The notes under the pieces: generated by a model
The model's database searches: none
What the model was told of the DNA's origin: nothing
The model's input: only the letters and a program-made list of their open reading frames with translations
Assembly: GCA_037962975.1 (NCBI GenBank)
Contig: CM075676.1
Location: 24,051,001-24,115,000, forward strand
Length of the DNA stretch: 64,000 nt
Direction: 5' to 3'
Source: Clitoria ternatea
Taxonomy: Eukaryota; Streptophyta; Magnoliopsida; Fabales; Fabaceae
Position numbers and translations under genes: made by a program
In this document: positions 24,801 through 37,711 of the stretch, piece by piece
Layout: each line of letters begins with the position of its first letter
Position numbering within the stretch: the stretch's first letter is position 1

Positions 24801-26012
24801 TTTGCATATAGCATGGTGATACACCAAAAGAAGATGAGTTGAGATGATGGTTGGGTTGGATGAAACATAACCTAAAGACAACAAGTAAAATATGAATACA
24901 AAGAAAATACCTTGTGTATGGGTGTTGTTAATGGTATTAGCCCAATATGATGTTGGAAGTGATGTGTATGTGTATTTACTTTGCTATAAGTTTGATTGAT
25001 GGACATGATATATGTATATGTTGTTGGAATGAGGAAATTATGATGATAATTGATGATTTAAAGAAAAGTATACATGATGTTGATATGCATGTGCACATAA
25101 TCTCAAATGTATTCATTTTCCTCATTTTGAATGTATAACGCACTCTCCCATGTTGTCTCTTTTTAGCATTGTGATGCAGGATTGACATGGGATAAGGTTA
25201 TGTTTTTGAATCAAAACTTTGGGGAAGGTAATAGTGGTAATAGAATGCCTTGGTCGGCAACGATTGTCAATTGTGGTCTCATGAATGAATTGTACATTAT
25301 AATGTTGACAATCATTGATTTTGATGGATATTGTGTAAATGGCAATATAAGTGAATGATGATGTTGATGTAATTTTGAGGATTACATCTCTATTCATTTG
25401 GTAATGTGTGCTAGCCATTCTTTATTATCGAGTATTATGTAATGCTTGGATAAATAAAATTGCATACCACTGGGTTGGTTATAATGGTACTCATGTCAAT
25501 GAGGAATTAATGTATTTATGATCATTATGATGATTAGAGATTTCATATGAGATATGTGGTTAAATTGCAATGGTAGATTTATATGTATGAACGTTAGGAA
25601 GTGGACAGTTCATATCCTCATTTGATGATCAATACCTCATGTAGAGGCCATCTACAGTTTGTAATGCATGCATATGACTTATATGTAAGGTTGGATATGG
25701 CCAAATAGGCTCATGATGTGAATTTGGCATGCTTGGTTGGGCCTTTTTCCATATCTTCATATATGGGACTAGGCGTATACCCCGTATACATATTCTTCTT
25801 CCGTTTTAAACTCAATTATTTTGTATACACATGTGGATGATTTATCTACCGATCTAGTCTGTAAATTTTTAAATCTCACTCTTCGGTTTTCTGTGGTTCA
25901 GGTCTATATGTAATGTTAGTCTTTCTTTTAAACGTGAAAAATTTACCCGTACTTTGATTGTTTAATTGTATTGATTACATCAAGATCGGGCCCGGGAAAT
26001 CGGGGTGTGACA
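20693..26012 (+). mobile_element. Very long gypsy LTR (about 5.3 kb)
   Basis: It starts TGTAACATCCC and ends GGGGTGTGACA, four bases before a TGGTATCAGAGC primer binding site. This is the layout of a 5' LTR read on the + strand. The start, the end and the PBS resemble Tekay/Del-type gypsy elements, although 5320 bp is long for them. It holds a (TA)n run at about 21862-21890 and a cluster of TGAATCGATTCATG palindromes at 23085-23390. No protein is encoded, as expected for an LTR. The partner 3' LTR was not found in the window. Confidence 0.7.
23080..23400. repeat. Cluster of TGAATCGATTCA palindromes
   Basis: About ten copies of the palindrome catgaatcgattcatg or close variants (atcgattcatag, tgaatcaattcatg) lie within 320 bp of the long LTR, spaced irregularly by 20-50 bases. 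Confidence 0.85.
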
Positions 26013-26015
26013 ACT

Positions 26016-26027
26016 TGGTATCAGAGC
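26016..26027 (+). other. Primer binding site complementary to initiator tRNA-Met
   Basis: TGGTATCAGAGC lies three bases past the CA end of the LTR. It is the classic plant retrotransposon PBS matching the 3' end of initiator methionine tRNA, and it fixes the LTR end and the + orientation. Confidence 0.85.
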
Positions 26028-28426
26028 ATTAGTTGCTCATTGCTTGATCTTGTGAATTTAATACTATTGAAGGGTAAATTCTCTTTTTGAATTGAGGTTG
26101 TTTGGCATTGAAATGTGGTTGTTTATTATTGAAGCTTTGTTGTACCTTATCAAAGCGTGTTTGCTTGATATTGGAGTTGTTAATTATTATCAGAGCATGG
26201 TTGCTCTGTGTTGAATTGATGTTATGGATGATTGGAGCATGATTGCTCAATATTGAAACATATTTGGTAATTACCGAAGCGTGGTGCTCATTTTCAGAGC
26301 GCGGTCGCTTTGTATAGACTTGTGAATGTTAATTGTCTAAAGGATGATGTTTATGTCAAAGCATTGGCTACCCTATATAGAATTATGAATTGACTATCAG
26401 GGCATTGTTTGCTTATTGATGATTCTTTATGGATTATTATTATTGAGTTGTGATTGTTACTCATGGAAATACATTTATGTATCATTGAATTTATGCAATA
26501 CACAACTAGATCATAGTTTCTCATTGATAATTTTAGTTGATTCGTGGAATTGAGTACATGTGAATGAATTCCTGAATGTGATTGGTATCCTTGTGTGTGT
26601 AAGTTCAGCCAAGTTCCTTACACTATTTACCTTCAATGAAGAATACATTGTTATTATGCATTGATATTGATATATTGAGTACGAATTGATATAATGATGG
26701 ACCTATTCCACGTGTTAATCATGGATAGGAGGTATTGAAATAAGAATTGTTATGGTGGTAGACCATGGATGTTGAGACCTTGATATATGTATTGAAATTA
26801 AATTGTTTGGCTAGGTCTCTTGTATGAGTCATGCTTGTAGCTCATAGCCATGATATGTTGGTTGAATGTAAGCACTTCACGTGCTAAAGTTAAATTAAAT
26901 GAATGATGGTAAGAGAATTCCCTAATATGGGTATCTATGGATTGAAATGATTGATAATGTTATTGTTGAAAGATGGATTTTATGTCCTTAGGCATGGAAA
27001 CCCTGTATAATATGATGCAATTGATTTGCTATGTCTCCCTAAACTGGGAACCTAAATAAGTGATAAAATGATGGGATGTAAAATTGTATATGCACTAGAT
27101 TGAGGCAAATCCTACTGTGAATGCTAAGTATAATATATGATGAAAATTACAAAAGGACTAGAGTTGTTAAGATGGATTCCCCGAGGATTGGGGCTAGACT
27201 CAGTTTTGTATGTGAAAACCAAGTGAATGATTGACTTCATTGTGACCCATGAAGTGTGATATCTCTGGCTTGACTTGGTATAACCTTATACGATTGAATC
27301 TTGTGGAATTAGACTCTATGGTGGTCTATGCACTATGTTATTTTGATAAACCATGTCTAATGATGTTTAGGTGTTGTGAAAGTATCCCACAATGGGTACT
27401 AGGTAACCCCTTGGACTTTCCAAGTTTGATGATCTGATAAACCTTATGGTTATTAAGTCGTAGTAAAATTAATTGCATAATAAATTGTTGAGGCTAGAGC
27501 TATCATAAGATGGAATGTAAATAATGAATGTGGTCCCTGAACAAATGCTGAATGATAATGTTGAATTCGGGGTACGATTCGATATTGGGTATGACATAAA
27601 AGTTTATGATAGGTATTTGGGCCAAAGTGTGTGCCCTTGATATTGTGATCGTTGGATCAATTATGGACTATGATATGACATTAGGACGACACACATGATT
27701 TTTGGGTTGGTAAAAGAAATTTGATCTTGTCATTACCTTTCCTTTTCGTTCTAAAAGGGGATATGTTGGTGATAGAAACCATGTAATAATGTGATACGAT
27801 ATGGATTGCACGCCCAACTTATGGATTTTTCTTGTGGTCAGTGAGGAGGTTCACTGATGCGGAAGTCTATTTGTGATTGAGAACCCTATTGAAACCTTGA
27901 GGTTGCATACCTAAGTTGAGTCTAGTAAATCATCTAGGCTTTTGTTGATTTATGGCGAGCAATATGTGGATGAAATAAAGGATTATTAGACTATTTGACT
28001 GTGACTTGTAATGGATGAGATCCGATAATAGGGTATTTACCTTGTGATATCTAGAAGTCCATTGTTATTATATTAATTTATGGTGATGATAACAAATATT
28101 TAATGATTATTATAACATGAATTATGCTAGATTATGTATAATGACCATGTTGATATAAGTGTGTTAGTTACGAACTTCTATGAATTGTTACTAAGTCTCA
28201 TGTGGACTGGTATTATTTGAGTAAGTGTGATTGACGTGAGCGATGAAAATGAGAGGTATTTTGTCTCGATATGACTCCATATGCCATAGGCATTATGGCA
28301 GCATGTACTTTTGCGCCGACCTTATGTGTTTATGGTAACCATTGTGGGAAGAGACATCAACTTGTATGTCGAATGCAGCAACCCATAGGCCGGGCGAGTG
28401 GGGCTGTAATTGCTTATGGTGAATGT
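26028..28426 (+). mobile_element. Degenerate internal region after the PBS
   Basis: Downstream of the PBS no gag or pol domain can be read in any frame. The sequence has repeated phrases such as gcatggttgctc and gcattgtttgctt near 26020-26420. It is either a badly decayed leader/gag region or a truncated non-autonomous element. Confidence 0.4.
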
Positions 28427-29362
28427 TGTGAAATCCTACATCATTTTACATTTATTTTTATGTGTTTAATTAAGTTTCACAATAAATTTTTCATAAACTA
28501 ATTAATTAAATAACCCAGTATTTAGAAAAATGGTTAATTTCAGAAAAAGTTCTAAATTATATAATATACAACCCTTAGAAAACCCCAAAAGCCATTTGGG
28601 ATGAGAAAAGTCAAAAACCTAAAAACAAGGGTCTGACGCTACGCGTCAGCCCATGCTATGCGTGAGGCTCATTCGTAGCCATGGCGCTACACGCCAGGCT
28701 GACGCCCAGCGTCAACATACCAGAAACAGCATCAGGTGTTGTTATGCATTTAGGCCAATTGGCTAACTTCTGACCTACCCCATTGGCCCGTTTCAGGTTC
28801 GATTGCCACGAAACTTCGCAGGCCCTATATTTTCCCCATTCTGGAACTGTTGGTGCTGCCTGTTTGCAAAAATTCCCTCATATACCTAACTTATGCGCAA
28901 AATGCAATTTTATCCAATTATGTGCAAAACCCTTGCACCAAACTACCTAAATGGACTCCAAATGGTCCAAGGCTTACGTGCATTTCTAAATAACCTAGGG
29001 AACCTATTGGTCCCTCCCGGGAGTCCAAAAACTCACTGGATCATAAAACCACCTATTTGGTTCTTTGATTTCATATGAATGCTTATTTCTAAAATATGCA
29101 TAACTCATCCAATTTATCAATTCACCATTCAATCCCACAATCGGACTACATTATCATCGTAAGCATACACAGGGCTTGCCTATCTCAATCATCAATCCTA
29201 TACTTGGCCTTGTGCCAATATCTACACATTCCATCATTTACAACCTAACCATTCTTAAATCCATTCATCCATAGACGTATGTCCACATCATCATCCAACT
29301 ACATACTAAATCATAAATCATCACTCATCATGTCAAATTAACGAAAATGCATAAGTCATACA
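28427..29362. mobile_element. Probable LTR fragment with GCGTCAG-type repeats
   Basis: It begins TGTGAAATCCTACA, an LTR-like start. It includes a cluster of gctacgcgtcag and gcgctacacgcc-like phrases at 28627-28725, which are GC-rich and self-complementary against an AT-rich background. No coding frame is found. The assignment rests on style only. Confidence 0.3.
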
Positions 29363-30351
29363 TGTAAAAGCCCTAATTTTTTAAAATAGGAAACGAGACC
29401 CTCAAGACTCCTGAGGATACTCTGTTGAGCTTTTGATAAAGCTTGAGGCTTTGGCCTGTTCCCCGAGCAGTTCAGTATAAGAAAAATAATGAAATACGAA
29501 ACTAGTTAAGATATTTAACATGAAGTACAAGAATACCGAGAGAGAGAGAACATGACGAATAAGAGAGGCAACGATAAGATAATAATAACAACCTCCGACA
29601 GTAATATTTCATAATGCGTTAACGACGATTATTTTGTTTAATTAGGTACTAATTAATTTTATTTGGTTGATGATTATTTCCTAACACTAATATTTTATAG
29701 ATAATACTTAATCCTAGTAATTAATATCTAATCTCAATAAATAATTATTTATTTGGAAATATATTATTATTTTTTAAATGATGAATATTTATTTATCTAT
29801 TTGATTTAAAAATTTTATAATATTATTTAATAATAATTATTTATTTAATGATGATTTTAATTGAGTGTTAATTAGTTGATAATTATTTAGTTGATAATTA
29901 TTTAGTTAGTAATTATTCCCTACTAATAATATTTTAGTTTAACATGTAATAATAAATTATGCTTAATAATTAATATTTAAAATTAATATATTTAATGATA
30001 CTTTATTTTGAAATTATATTTTAAATTATGTATTTAATTAATAATGATTAATAATAACATGTTCCTCAGATTTTGAACTGTAGGACCCAGCCTAAGGTCA
30101 GACCCTGACCGTTCAACCCGAGACTAGTGATCCAGTAGGGAAACTAGTCTTGTTAGGATAGTTTCGTAAAGGATCAAGGGTGTTTGACTTAGCTTGAACA
30201 GCCCAATCAGAACCCTTAACATCTCCTACGTTGACCGTTCACATACCTTGGGATATCCGATGATGGCATGGTCAGTCTCTAGTGACTCATTTGATGTCTT
30301 AGAAACTTTTCCTGAAGAAGCCGAATCCGAATTCGGAGTCTATCACCCCCA
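29363..30351 (+). mobile_element. Truncated LTR, same family as the solo LTR at 37930
   Basis: It starts TGTAAAAGCCCTA and aligns with the first kilobase of the solo LTR. Shared phrases include aggaaac.agaccc, ctcttgaggatac, gaataccgagag, gttcctcag, tgaactgtgggacccag and gtagggaaactagtc. The alignment stops at about 30345, where the copia element begins. Confidence 0.75.
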
Positions 30352-31746
30352 TGGGGAGTTTTTATAATAAGAATTTTTATAATCCGAGTTTTGATTATTC
30401 CAAAGTGTGTTTCAAAAATATTAAAATATTGAGAATCTAAAATCAGTTTTTGTAATCAAATAAGGTATTTGATTAGCAGCAAGGTAATCAATTAACGTAT
30501 TTGATTAAAGCTCACAAAACAAATTTTGAAATTATTTGAAACAAAGCTAATCGAATAAGGTATTCGAATAAGGTATATCTGGACAAGTTCTTATTAAACC
30601 AAAAAAGAGCTAATCGAATAAGGTATTCGAATAAGGTAAATCTGGACAAGATTTAATTGAAATAGAACCTTGCTAATCGATTAAGACGATTCTGGAATTT
30701 TCAAAATCAAATCAGAACGTTGCTAATCGATTAAGGTATTCGAATAGGATGAATGTGGACCAATTTTTAGTGAAGCAATGGAATAAGGTATTTGAATACA
30801 CTGGGTAAATTTGACTATTCTCAGCTTTTGCTAAACTTAAGGGATATTTCAAGGGAATCAAATTTGAAAATAATCAGATTACAACGGCTAGTTATCTCTT
30901 GAAACACTATAAATAGAGGTCTAAGTCCTCATTGAAAAATACACTCATATGCATTAACTTTCTTATTCTTTCTCACACGTTTTCAAGAGGCAAAGTTTTG
31001 GTTAATATTTTCTGTGCGTTTAACTTTCTTATTTTGCTCCTGAAGATAGCTACATTTTTTGAGTAATTATTCTCTTTGTGCTTTCAATTTTAAATTTGCT
31101 TTATCAAAGAGAATTTCATTTTTGATCAACTTCTTCTACGCATAAATTTTCTAAAACCGCTCTATCAAGAAGAGAGCTACATTCTTTAAAGTTGATAATA
31201 CTTGATTTGTGCTTTAAACTTATTTTCTACTTTATCAAGAGAGTTTTATTGTTGCTTTTAATTTACAAAATCTGCTCTACAAAGAGAGCTACATCTCATA
31301 ATTATTATCATGTTACTTCTTCTCTTGCTTTGTTTATCATTATAAGGGGAGTGGAAAAGGTTTTGTTTTACTCATTCATAAATTGAGTTGAGAGCATTGT
31401 AACAAAGGCAAGTTTGTGACCTTTGGGGGTTGAGTAAGAATTATGAGAAAGATAACAGTGAGGGATAAAGTTCTTGATAGGGAAATCAAGAGACTTGTAT
31501 TGGCTCATCTTGTAAATCTCAAATTCTTAGTGGAAAATCTCAAGTGGTTTACTTGGGGCCTGGACGTAGGGGTTTCCTAACTAGGATAAAATTTGAGTGT
31601 GTCATCCTCTCTCTCTTTCCTTACTCTATTTAATTTCAAGTTATTTGCTTGCTTTACTTTCTTGCTTTAATCGTTATTACTTATTTATTGTCATACTAAT
31701 TTCTTCATATCTTTAAGTAAGGTAAAGTAAAATTGAAATTAAGTTC
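30352..31746 (+). repeat. 5' LTR of the SIRE-type copia element, 3' truncated
   Basis: Matches 33769-35187 almost throughout. It contains repeated aatcgaataaggtattcgaa phrases at 30540-30800 and a likely TATA region (ctataaatagagg) near 30908. It ends abruptly after aattaagttct, where pol sequence begins, without the aattcaccc tail present in the 3' LTR. Confidence 0.78.
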
Positions 31747-33768
31747 TACCTCAATCAATGTTGTTTTATATATTGAGGGATTAAAACATAATTTGTTAAG
31801 TATAAGTCAATTATGTGATGAAGGATTCATTATAACCTTTAATTTAAATTGTTGCATGATTAAAAATAAAGAAAACAAAGTCAAATTCATTGGTCAAAGA
31901 ATAGATAACATTTACATGATTAACCTAGATAACTTGCCCTCAAATGATACACAGTGCTTGATCTCTAGAGAAGATGAATCATTTCTATGGCATAGGAGAA
32001 TTGGCCATATTCACATAGATCACTTAAACAAATTGATTTCAAAATACTTAGTGGTAGGATTGCCCAAAATGAAATTTGAAAACAAATTCTGTGATGCTTG
32101 CCATAAGGGAAAGCAAGTAAAGGCCTCCTTTAAATCTAAAAACATTGTTTCAACAAATAGGCCTTTACAGCTTTTGCATATGGATCTTTTTGGCATGAAT
32201 TATAAGTTTTGGTGGCAATTACTATGCACTCGTGATTATGGATGATTTCTCTAGATTTACATAGACTTTATTCATATCTCACAAAAGTGAAGCATTTAAA
32301 GCATTTAAAAAGCTTATAAAGATTATCCAAAATGAAATGAACTTAAAGATAGCATCTATTTAAACTGATCATGGGGGAGAATTTGAGAACCAAGATTTTA
32401 AAAACTTTTACGAAAACAATAGAATCAAATATAATTTTTCTGCACCAAGAACGCCTCAACAAAACAGTGTTGTTGAGAGGAAGAATCATTCTCTAGAAGA
32501 ACTTGCTAGAACAATGTTAAACGAAAATGGGATTCCAAAAAGTTTTTAGGCCGAAGTAGTTAATATAGCCTGCTATGTTATGAACCGATGTTTGACTCGA
32601 CCCATTTTAAAAAAACCCCCTATGAGCTTTTCAAAAATAGAAAACCAAATATTTCACACTTACGTGTTTTTTGATGCAAATGTTTTGTTCATAATAATGG
32701 TAAGGACAATCTAAGAAAATTTGATGTTAAGTCTGATAAGGCAATCTTTTTGGGTTATTCAAATAATAGTAAATCTTATCGAGTCTTTAACAAATGAACC
32801 TTGACCATAGAATAGTTCGTTCATGTAAAGTTTAACAAAGATAACCAAGAGACTCTGAGAAAGAAAGGTATTGATGATCTTGCAGGTCTAATGGAAGACA
32901 TGAAGATAGAAGACAAAGAAGAAGAAACAAAGTAAGCTAAGGATATTCAACAAAATAAATCACCATCTGATATACCAAAAGAATGGATATATCCAATAAA
33001 TCTTTCGGCGGATAATATCATAGGTGATATCTCCAAATGGGTAATTACTCGTAGTTCTCTTAGAAATACATGCAATCATCTCGCCTTTATTTCTTAAATT
33101 GAACCTAAAACTATTAAAGAAGCAATATTAGATGAACATTGTATATTAGGTATGCAAGATGAATTAAATCAATTTAAAAGAAATGAAGTATGGGAATTTA
33201 CACCAAAACCTAAAAATTATCAAGTAATAGGAACAAATTGAGTTTTTCGAAATAAACTTGATGAATCGGGCTTAATAACAAGAAATAAAGTTAGATTAGT
33301 TGCTAAGGGTTATAATCAACAAGAGGGAATAGACTATAATGAAACGTATGCATGCGTAGCTAGACTTAAAGCCATTAGATTGCTACTAGCATTTGCATAT
33401 TGTATGGATTTTAAATTATATCAAATGGACGTAAAAAGTGCTTTCTTAAATGGATATTTACAAGAAGATGTGTATGTTGAACAACCTCCTGGTTTTAAAG
33501 ATTTTAAATATCACTATCATGTTTTCAAACTTAAAAAGGCCTTATATGGATTAAAGCAAGCTCCAAGGGCTTGGTATGAAAGGCTAAGTAAATTTCTTTT
33601 AGAAAATAAGTTTGAAAAAGGAAAAGTAGACAACACTCTTTTTATAAAATGTGAGAATAAAGATATCCTGTTAGTACAAATCTATGTTGATGACATCATT
33701 TTCGGTGCTACTAACGATTTGCTTTGCAAGCAATTTTTGAGTATGATGCAGAAAGAATTTTTGAGTCG
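31747..33768 (+). pseudogene. Copia pol remnant: gag-pre-integrase, integrase, reverse transcriptase
   Basis: In order: the gag-pre-integrase zinc region (LKHNLLSISQLCDEGF, FLWHRRIGHIH, FCDACHKGKQ), the start of the integrase core (LLHMDLFG), then TDHGGEF and the NSVVERKNHS motif across several frames. Reverse transcriptase follows (QMDVKSAFLNGYLQEDVYVE, KALYGLKQAPRAWYE, and the catalytic YVDDIIFGATN near 33680). Stops and frameshifts interrupt it, for example near 32220, 32361 and 32548. The sequence is cut at about 33766 where the 3' LTR joins. It is typical of SIRE/Maximus copia elements and cannot make a working polyprotein. Confidence 0.85.
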
Positions 33769-35236
33769 ATCACCCTCAGGGAGAGTTTTTATAATAAGAA
33801 TTTTTATAATCCAAGTTTTGATGATTCCAAAAATGTGTTTCAAAAATATTAAAACATTGAGAATCTAAAATCAGTTTTTGTAATCAAATAAGGTATTTGA
33901 TTAGGAGCTAGGTATTCAATTAAGGTATTTGATTAAAGCTCATAAAACAAATTTTAAAATTATTTGAAACAGAGCTAATCAAATAAGGTATTCAAATAAG
34001 GTAAATCTGGAGAAGTTCTTATTAAACCAGAACAGAGCTAATCGAATAAGGTATTCAAATAAGGTAAATCTGGACAAGATTTAATTGAAACGGAACCTTG
34101 CTAATCAATTAAGACGATTCTAGAATTTTCAAAATCAAATCAGAACGTTGCTGATCGATTAAGGTATTCGAATAGGATGAATCTAGACCAATTTTTAGTG
34201 AAGCAGAACGTTGTTAATCGAATAAGGTATTTGAATACACTAGGTAAATTTGACTTATTCTCAGCTTTTGCTAAACTTAAGGGATATTTCAAGGGAATCA
34301 AATTTGAAAATAATCAGATTACAACGGCTAGTTATCTCTTGAAACTCTATAAATAGAGGCCTAAGTCCTCATTGAAAAATACATTCATATGCATTAACTT
34401 TCTTATTCTTTCTCACATGTTTTAAAGAGGCAAAGTTTTGGTTAATATTTTCTGCGCGTTTAACTTTCTTGTTTTGCTCTTGAAGAGAGCTACATTTTTT
34501 GAGTAAGTTATTCTCTTTGTGTTTTAAATTTTAAATTTGCTTTATCAAAGAGAATTTCATTTTTTATCAACTTCTTCTACGCTTAAATTTTCTAAAACCG
34601 CTCTATCAAGAAGAGAGCTACATTCTTTAAAGTTGATCATACTTGATTTGTGCTTTAAACTTATTTTTTACTTTATCAAGAGAGTTTTATTGTTGCTTTT
34701 AATTTGCAAAATCTGCTCTACAAAGAGAGCTCCATCTCATGATTATTATCACATTACTTCTTCTCTTGCTTTGTTTATCATTGTAAGGGGAGTGGAAAAG
34801 GTTTTATTTTACTCATTCATAAATTGAGTTAAGAGCATTGTAACAAAGGCAAGGTTCTGGCCTTTGGGGGTTGAGTAAGAATTGTGAGAAAGATAAAAGT
34901 GAGGGATAAATTTCTTGGTAAGGAAATCAAGAGACTTGTATTGGCTCATCTTGTAAATCTCAAATTCTTAGTGGAAAATCTCAAGTGGTTTACTTAGGGC
35001 CTAGACGTAGGGGTTTCCAAACCAGGATAAAATTTGAGTGTGTCATTCTCTCTCTTTCCTTACTCTATTTGATTTCAAGTTATTTACTTGCTTTACTTTC
35101 TTGCTTTAATCGTTATTACTTATTTATTGTGATACTAATTTCTTCAATCTCTTTAAGTAAGGTAAAGTAAAATTGAAATTAAGTTCTAAAAGGTAACTAT
35201 CTTTAAGACTCAATTCACCCTTCCCCCTCTTTAGTA
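33769..35236 (+). repeat. 3' LTR of the SIRE-type copia element
   Basis: Homologous to 30352-31746, with the same aatcgaataaggtattc repeats (33960-34240) and ctataaatagagg near 34348. It extends to cattcacccttccccctc before the sequence switches to the minus-strand gypsy fragment. The right boundary is approximate. Confidence 0.75.
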
Positions 35237-36821
35237 TTTACCTCTGTCTCCCTTGTTTTTACCATCATATCATCCACATAGACTTTCATGTTTTTGCTAA
35301 TTTACTTAGCGAAGATTTTGTCCACCAACCATTGATAAGTTACCCTTGTATTTTTCAACCTGAACGACATCACCTGCTAACAAAATTTGGCTCCTCCTGT
35401 AATGGATATTGTATTCTCCTCATCTTTTGGATCCATGTAAATTTGGTTGTAGCCCGAGTAGCCACCCATGAAGCTTAAAATTTTGTACCCTAAAGTACTA
35501 TCTACCAACCAACCAATGTTAGGTAAGGGATAGAGGTCTTTAGGACATACCTTGTTTAGGTTTTTGAAGACGACACACATTCTTTACTTACTACTTGCTT
35601 TTTTAACCATAACGACGTTGGATATCCAAGTCGGGTACCTAACTTCTCGGATGAAATTCGCTGCCACCAGCTTGTCTGTCTCCCCTTTAACTGTCGCTCA
35701 CCTATCTAGCCTTTCTGGGCTTTTGAGACACAAGTCAAGCATCTAGCTCCACATTTAGTGAATGACAGATGATGCTTGGATCAATGCCAGGCATGTCTGC
35801 GTGGTTCCAAGCGAAAAGGTCCGTGTTGGTCCTCAACAAACTGATCAATGCCTCTTCGATGGTTGGGTTGAGTACTACGCTAACCCTCGTACACTAGCCT
35901 GGGTTTGGGCCAATCTAAACTAGCTTCAAGATTCGACTGACTGGGGTTTTTCATGTTGCCTGTCGTCTCAAGGATCAAAGCTCGTCTCAATATCTTCCTT
36001 CACTATAAAAGTTTCTTTGAGTCGGAGGCTTTCATAATAACATTCCTATGGAAACTTTGGATCTGCTCTCACTACCCAGACTCGTCCATCTCCATGCGGG
36101 AACTTCATGGTAAAGTTTAACATAGAAACTATTGCTCCCAGGGTGTTAAGGGATAGGCAGCCCAGCAATGCATTATAGAAACTAGGAAAATCTACCACCA
36201 GGTATTTGACCATTATGGTTTTGTTGTCTGCTCCTACTCCAAAGATGGTCTTCAACTCCACACAACCTAAGACCTACATAGAATCACCAGTGAAACTGAG
36301 TAATACACCATCGTACCTCTTTAGCCAACTTGATGGCAATCATAGTTTCTGGTAGGCTTTCCAGTGCAATATATCTGTCGAGCTCCCTTGGTCTACGAGT
36401 ACTCTCTACAATGCATTCGGCTATTCTCATGGTTAACACCATCGACTTATCTATGTTTGGTCCTCCCTTTGGAAAGTGCGAGTTATCAAAAGTTATAATC
36501 TCTATCCCAGTGCATCCTTGTAGAGTGTTCACTTGCCCTGTATGTCGATAAGTGTTTGCTCGGGCCCTAGAAACCCTCCAGAGATTGTGTGGATAACCCG
36601 TTTTTCGTTATCTCTTTCGTCTCCTGGTCTTCGCGATCGGGAATGCTCACTTTCCAGTTGTGGTCTGTCCTTTGTCTGCAATTCCACCTGGTTTGAAGGC
36701 TCTCTCTCCCTTTTCTGGCTAACTTCTTATGATGCATCATTCCTATGGTCAATGAATCTTTCCAGGTACTAATTTGTTTTGCTAGGTTTGTACAGTATTA
36801 TGAGTGGGAACCATTTTATCG
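35237..36821 (-). pseudogene. Tat-type gypsy pol fragment (protease to reverse transcriptase)
   Basis: Read right to left: a protease region (IEIITFDNSHFPKGG near 36490, then VVDFPSFYNALLG and LNTLGAIVS near 36150), followed by reverse transcriptase (LNKVCPKDLYPLPNI and YSGYNQIYMDPKDEE at 35377-35580) and MKVYVDDMMVKT near 35270. The next RT residues are cut off by the copia LTR. Frames are broken by stops. The phrase PKDLYPLPNI is diagnostic for the Tat lineage. It is not recent, and it is related to but distinct from the intact element at 41774. Confidence 0.82.
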
Positions 36822-36841
36822 AGCCCCACGGTGGGTGCCAA
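36822..36841 (-). other. Primer binding site of the Tat-type fragment
   Basis: On the minus strand this reads TGGCACCCACCGTGGGGC. It resembles TGGCACGCCCAGTGGGAC in the intact Tat element and lies between the LTR end and the pol fragment, as expected for a leftward-reading element. Confidence 0.6.
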
Positions 36842-36842
36842 A

Positions 36843-37144
36843 ATATTCATAATAAAGTTATAAATACACAGAAAACCTAGAAAATCTCCCTAGGGATTAA
36901 GGTTTATTAGGTTTTTAATGTGTTGCTTGGATTAATGGGGGCCATCAGCAGGCCATTTATACAATTAGCTAGATAAAGGGGAAAATGGAGCATTAGGGCC
37001 TTGGATCCGAGCCCATCATCACACGGTGTAACCATCCAAGATTAATGCGTGATGGGGGGATTAGTTTTTCCTAAATTCTTCCCTAAAATAAGGGGATGAG
37101 GGGCACTCATGGATCCCTCATTACTCCGCGGGGAATACATACCA
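36843..37144 (-). mobile_element. Probable short LTR of the Tat-type fragment
   Basis: About 300 bp beyond the PBS, starting TGGTATGTATTCC on the minus strand. It has no coding content. The limits are inferred from the PBS position and a TG start only. Confidence 0.4.
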
Positions 37145-37711
37145 TGATAAACCAATAATACAATGTATACACTTGCTTTGAGAATTCTAATTTTAGAATT
37201 TGAGAATGCATGCAACTATAATTACTTTAGATACTCAAACTATTTAGTCTTGAACCGTGTGAATTAATTGTGTAAAGACATATCCTTTAGCATAAGTTTT
37301 GGAAATAGATGATGGTTGTTGCATTTCACTGGTGGAAGTGAATAGAATTATATAAGAGTGCTTGTTTTGAAAAGGGATTTAACTTGTCAAATAAAGTGCG
37401 AAGTTAAAAAGTGAGTATCTAATTAGGTGCGATTCTTTTAAAATTATTCTTATTAATTACAATTTTCATTTTTTATGAATAAACTAGTATTTATAAGAAA
37501 TTCAATAATAATATTTTGGGGGATGTAATCCTGAATTAAAATGAATTTTAATGTATGATACATACACATATGATGTTTAATTAAGTAAAATTAACTTTAT
37601 TATATATGTGAGAGATTGAATCAAATGATAATTGTTTGTTGTAATATATTTTTATGAAACCAAATGTTGTTAAATAAATTTGTTATAATATATAGATTTT
37701 ATGTCGCATAA
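37145..37711. other. AT-rich spacer
   Basis: No gene or clear repeat seen. Confidence 0.4.

Larger units (their letters stand above)
30352..35236 (+). mobile_element. SIRE-type copia element, internally deleted
   Basis: Two homologous LTRs of about 1.4 kb flank only about 2 kb of internal sequence, whereas intact SIRE-lineage elements are much longer. Gag and protease are missing on the left and the end of reverse transcriptase plus RNase H on the right. The 5' LTR itself stops short at the left deletion. The LTRs differ at many positions, so the insertion is older than the Tat element at 41774. Exact termini and a target duplication were not fixed. Confidence 0.8.

Noticed and set aside
28420..28424. 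TGAAT as a possible target duplication partner of TGAAT at 20688-20692 for the long-LTR element
   Set aside because: The sequence just before 28420 has no LTR-like CA end, and five bases can match by chance.
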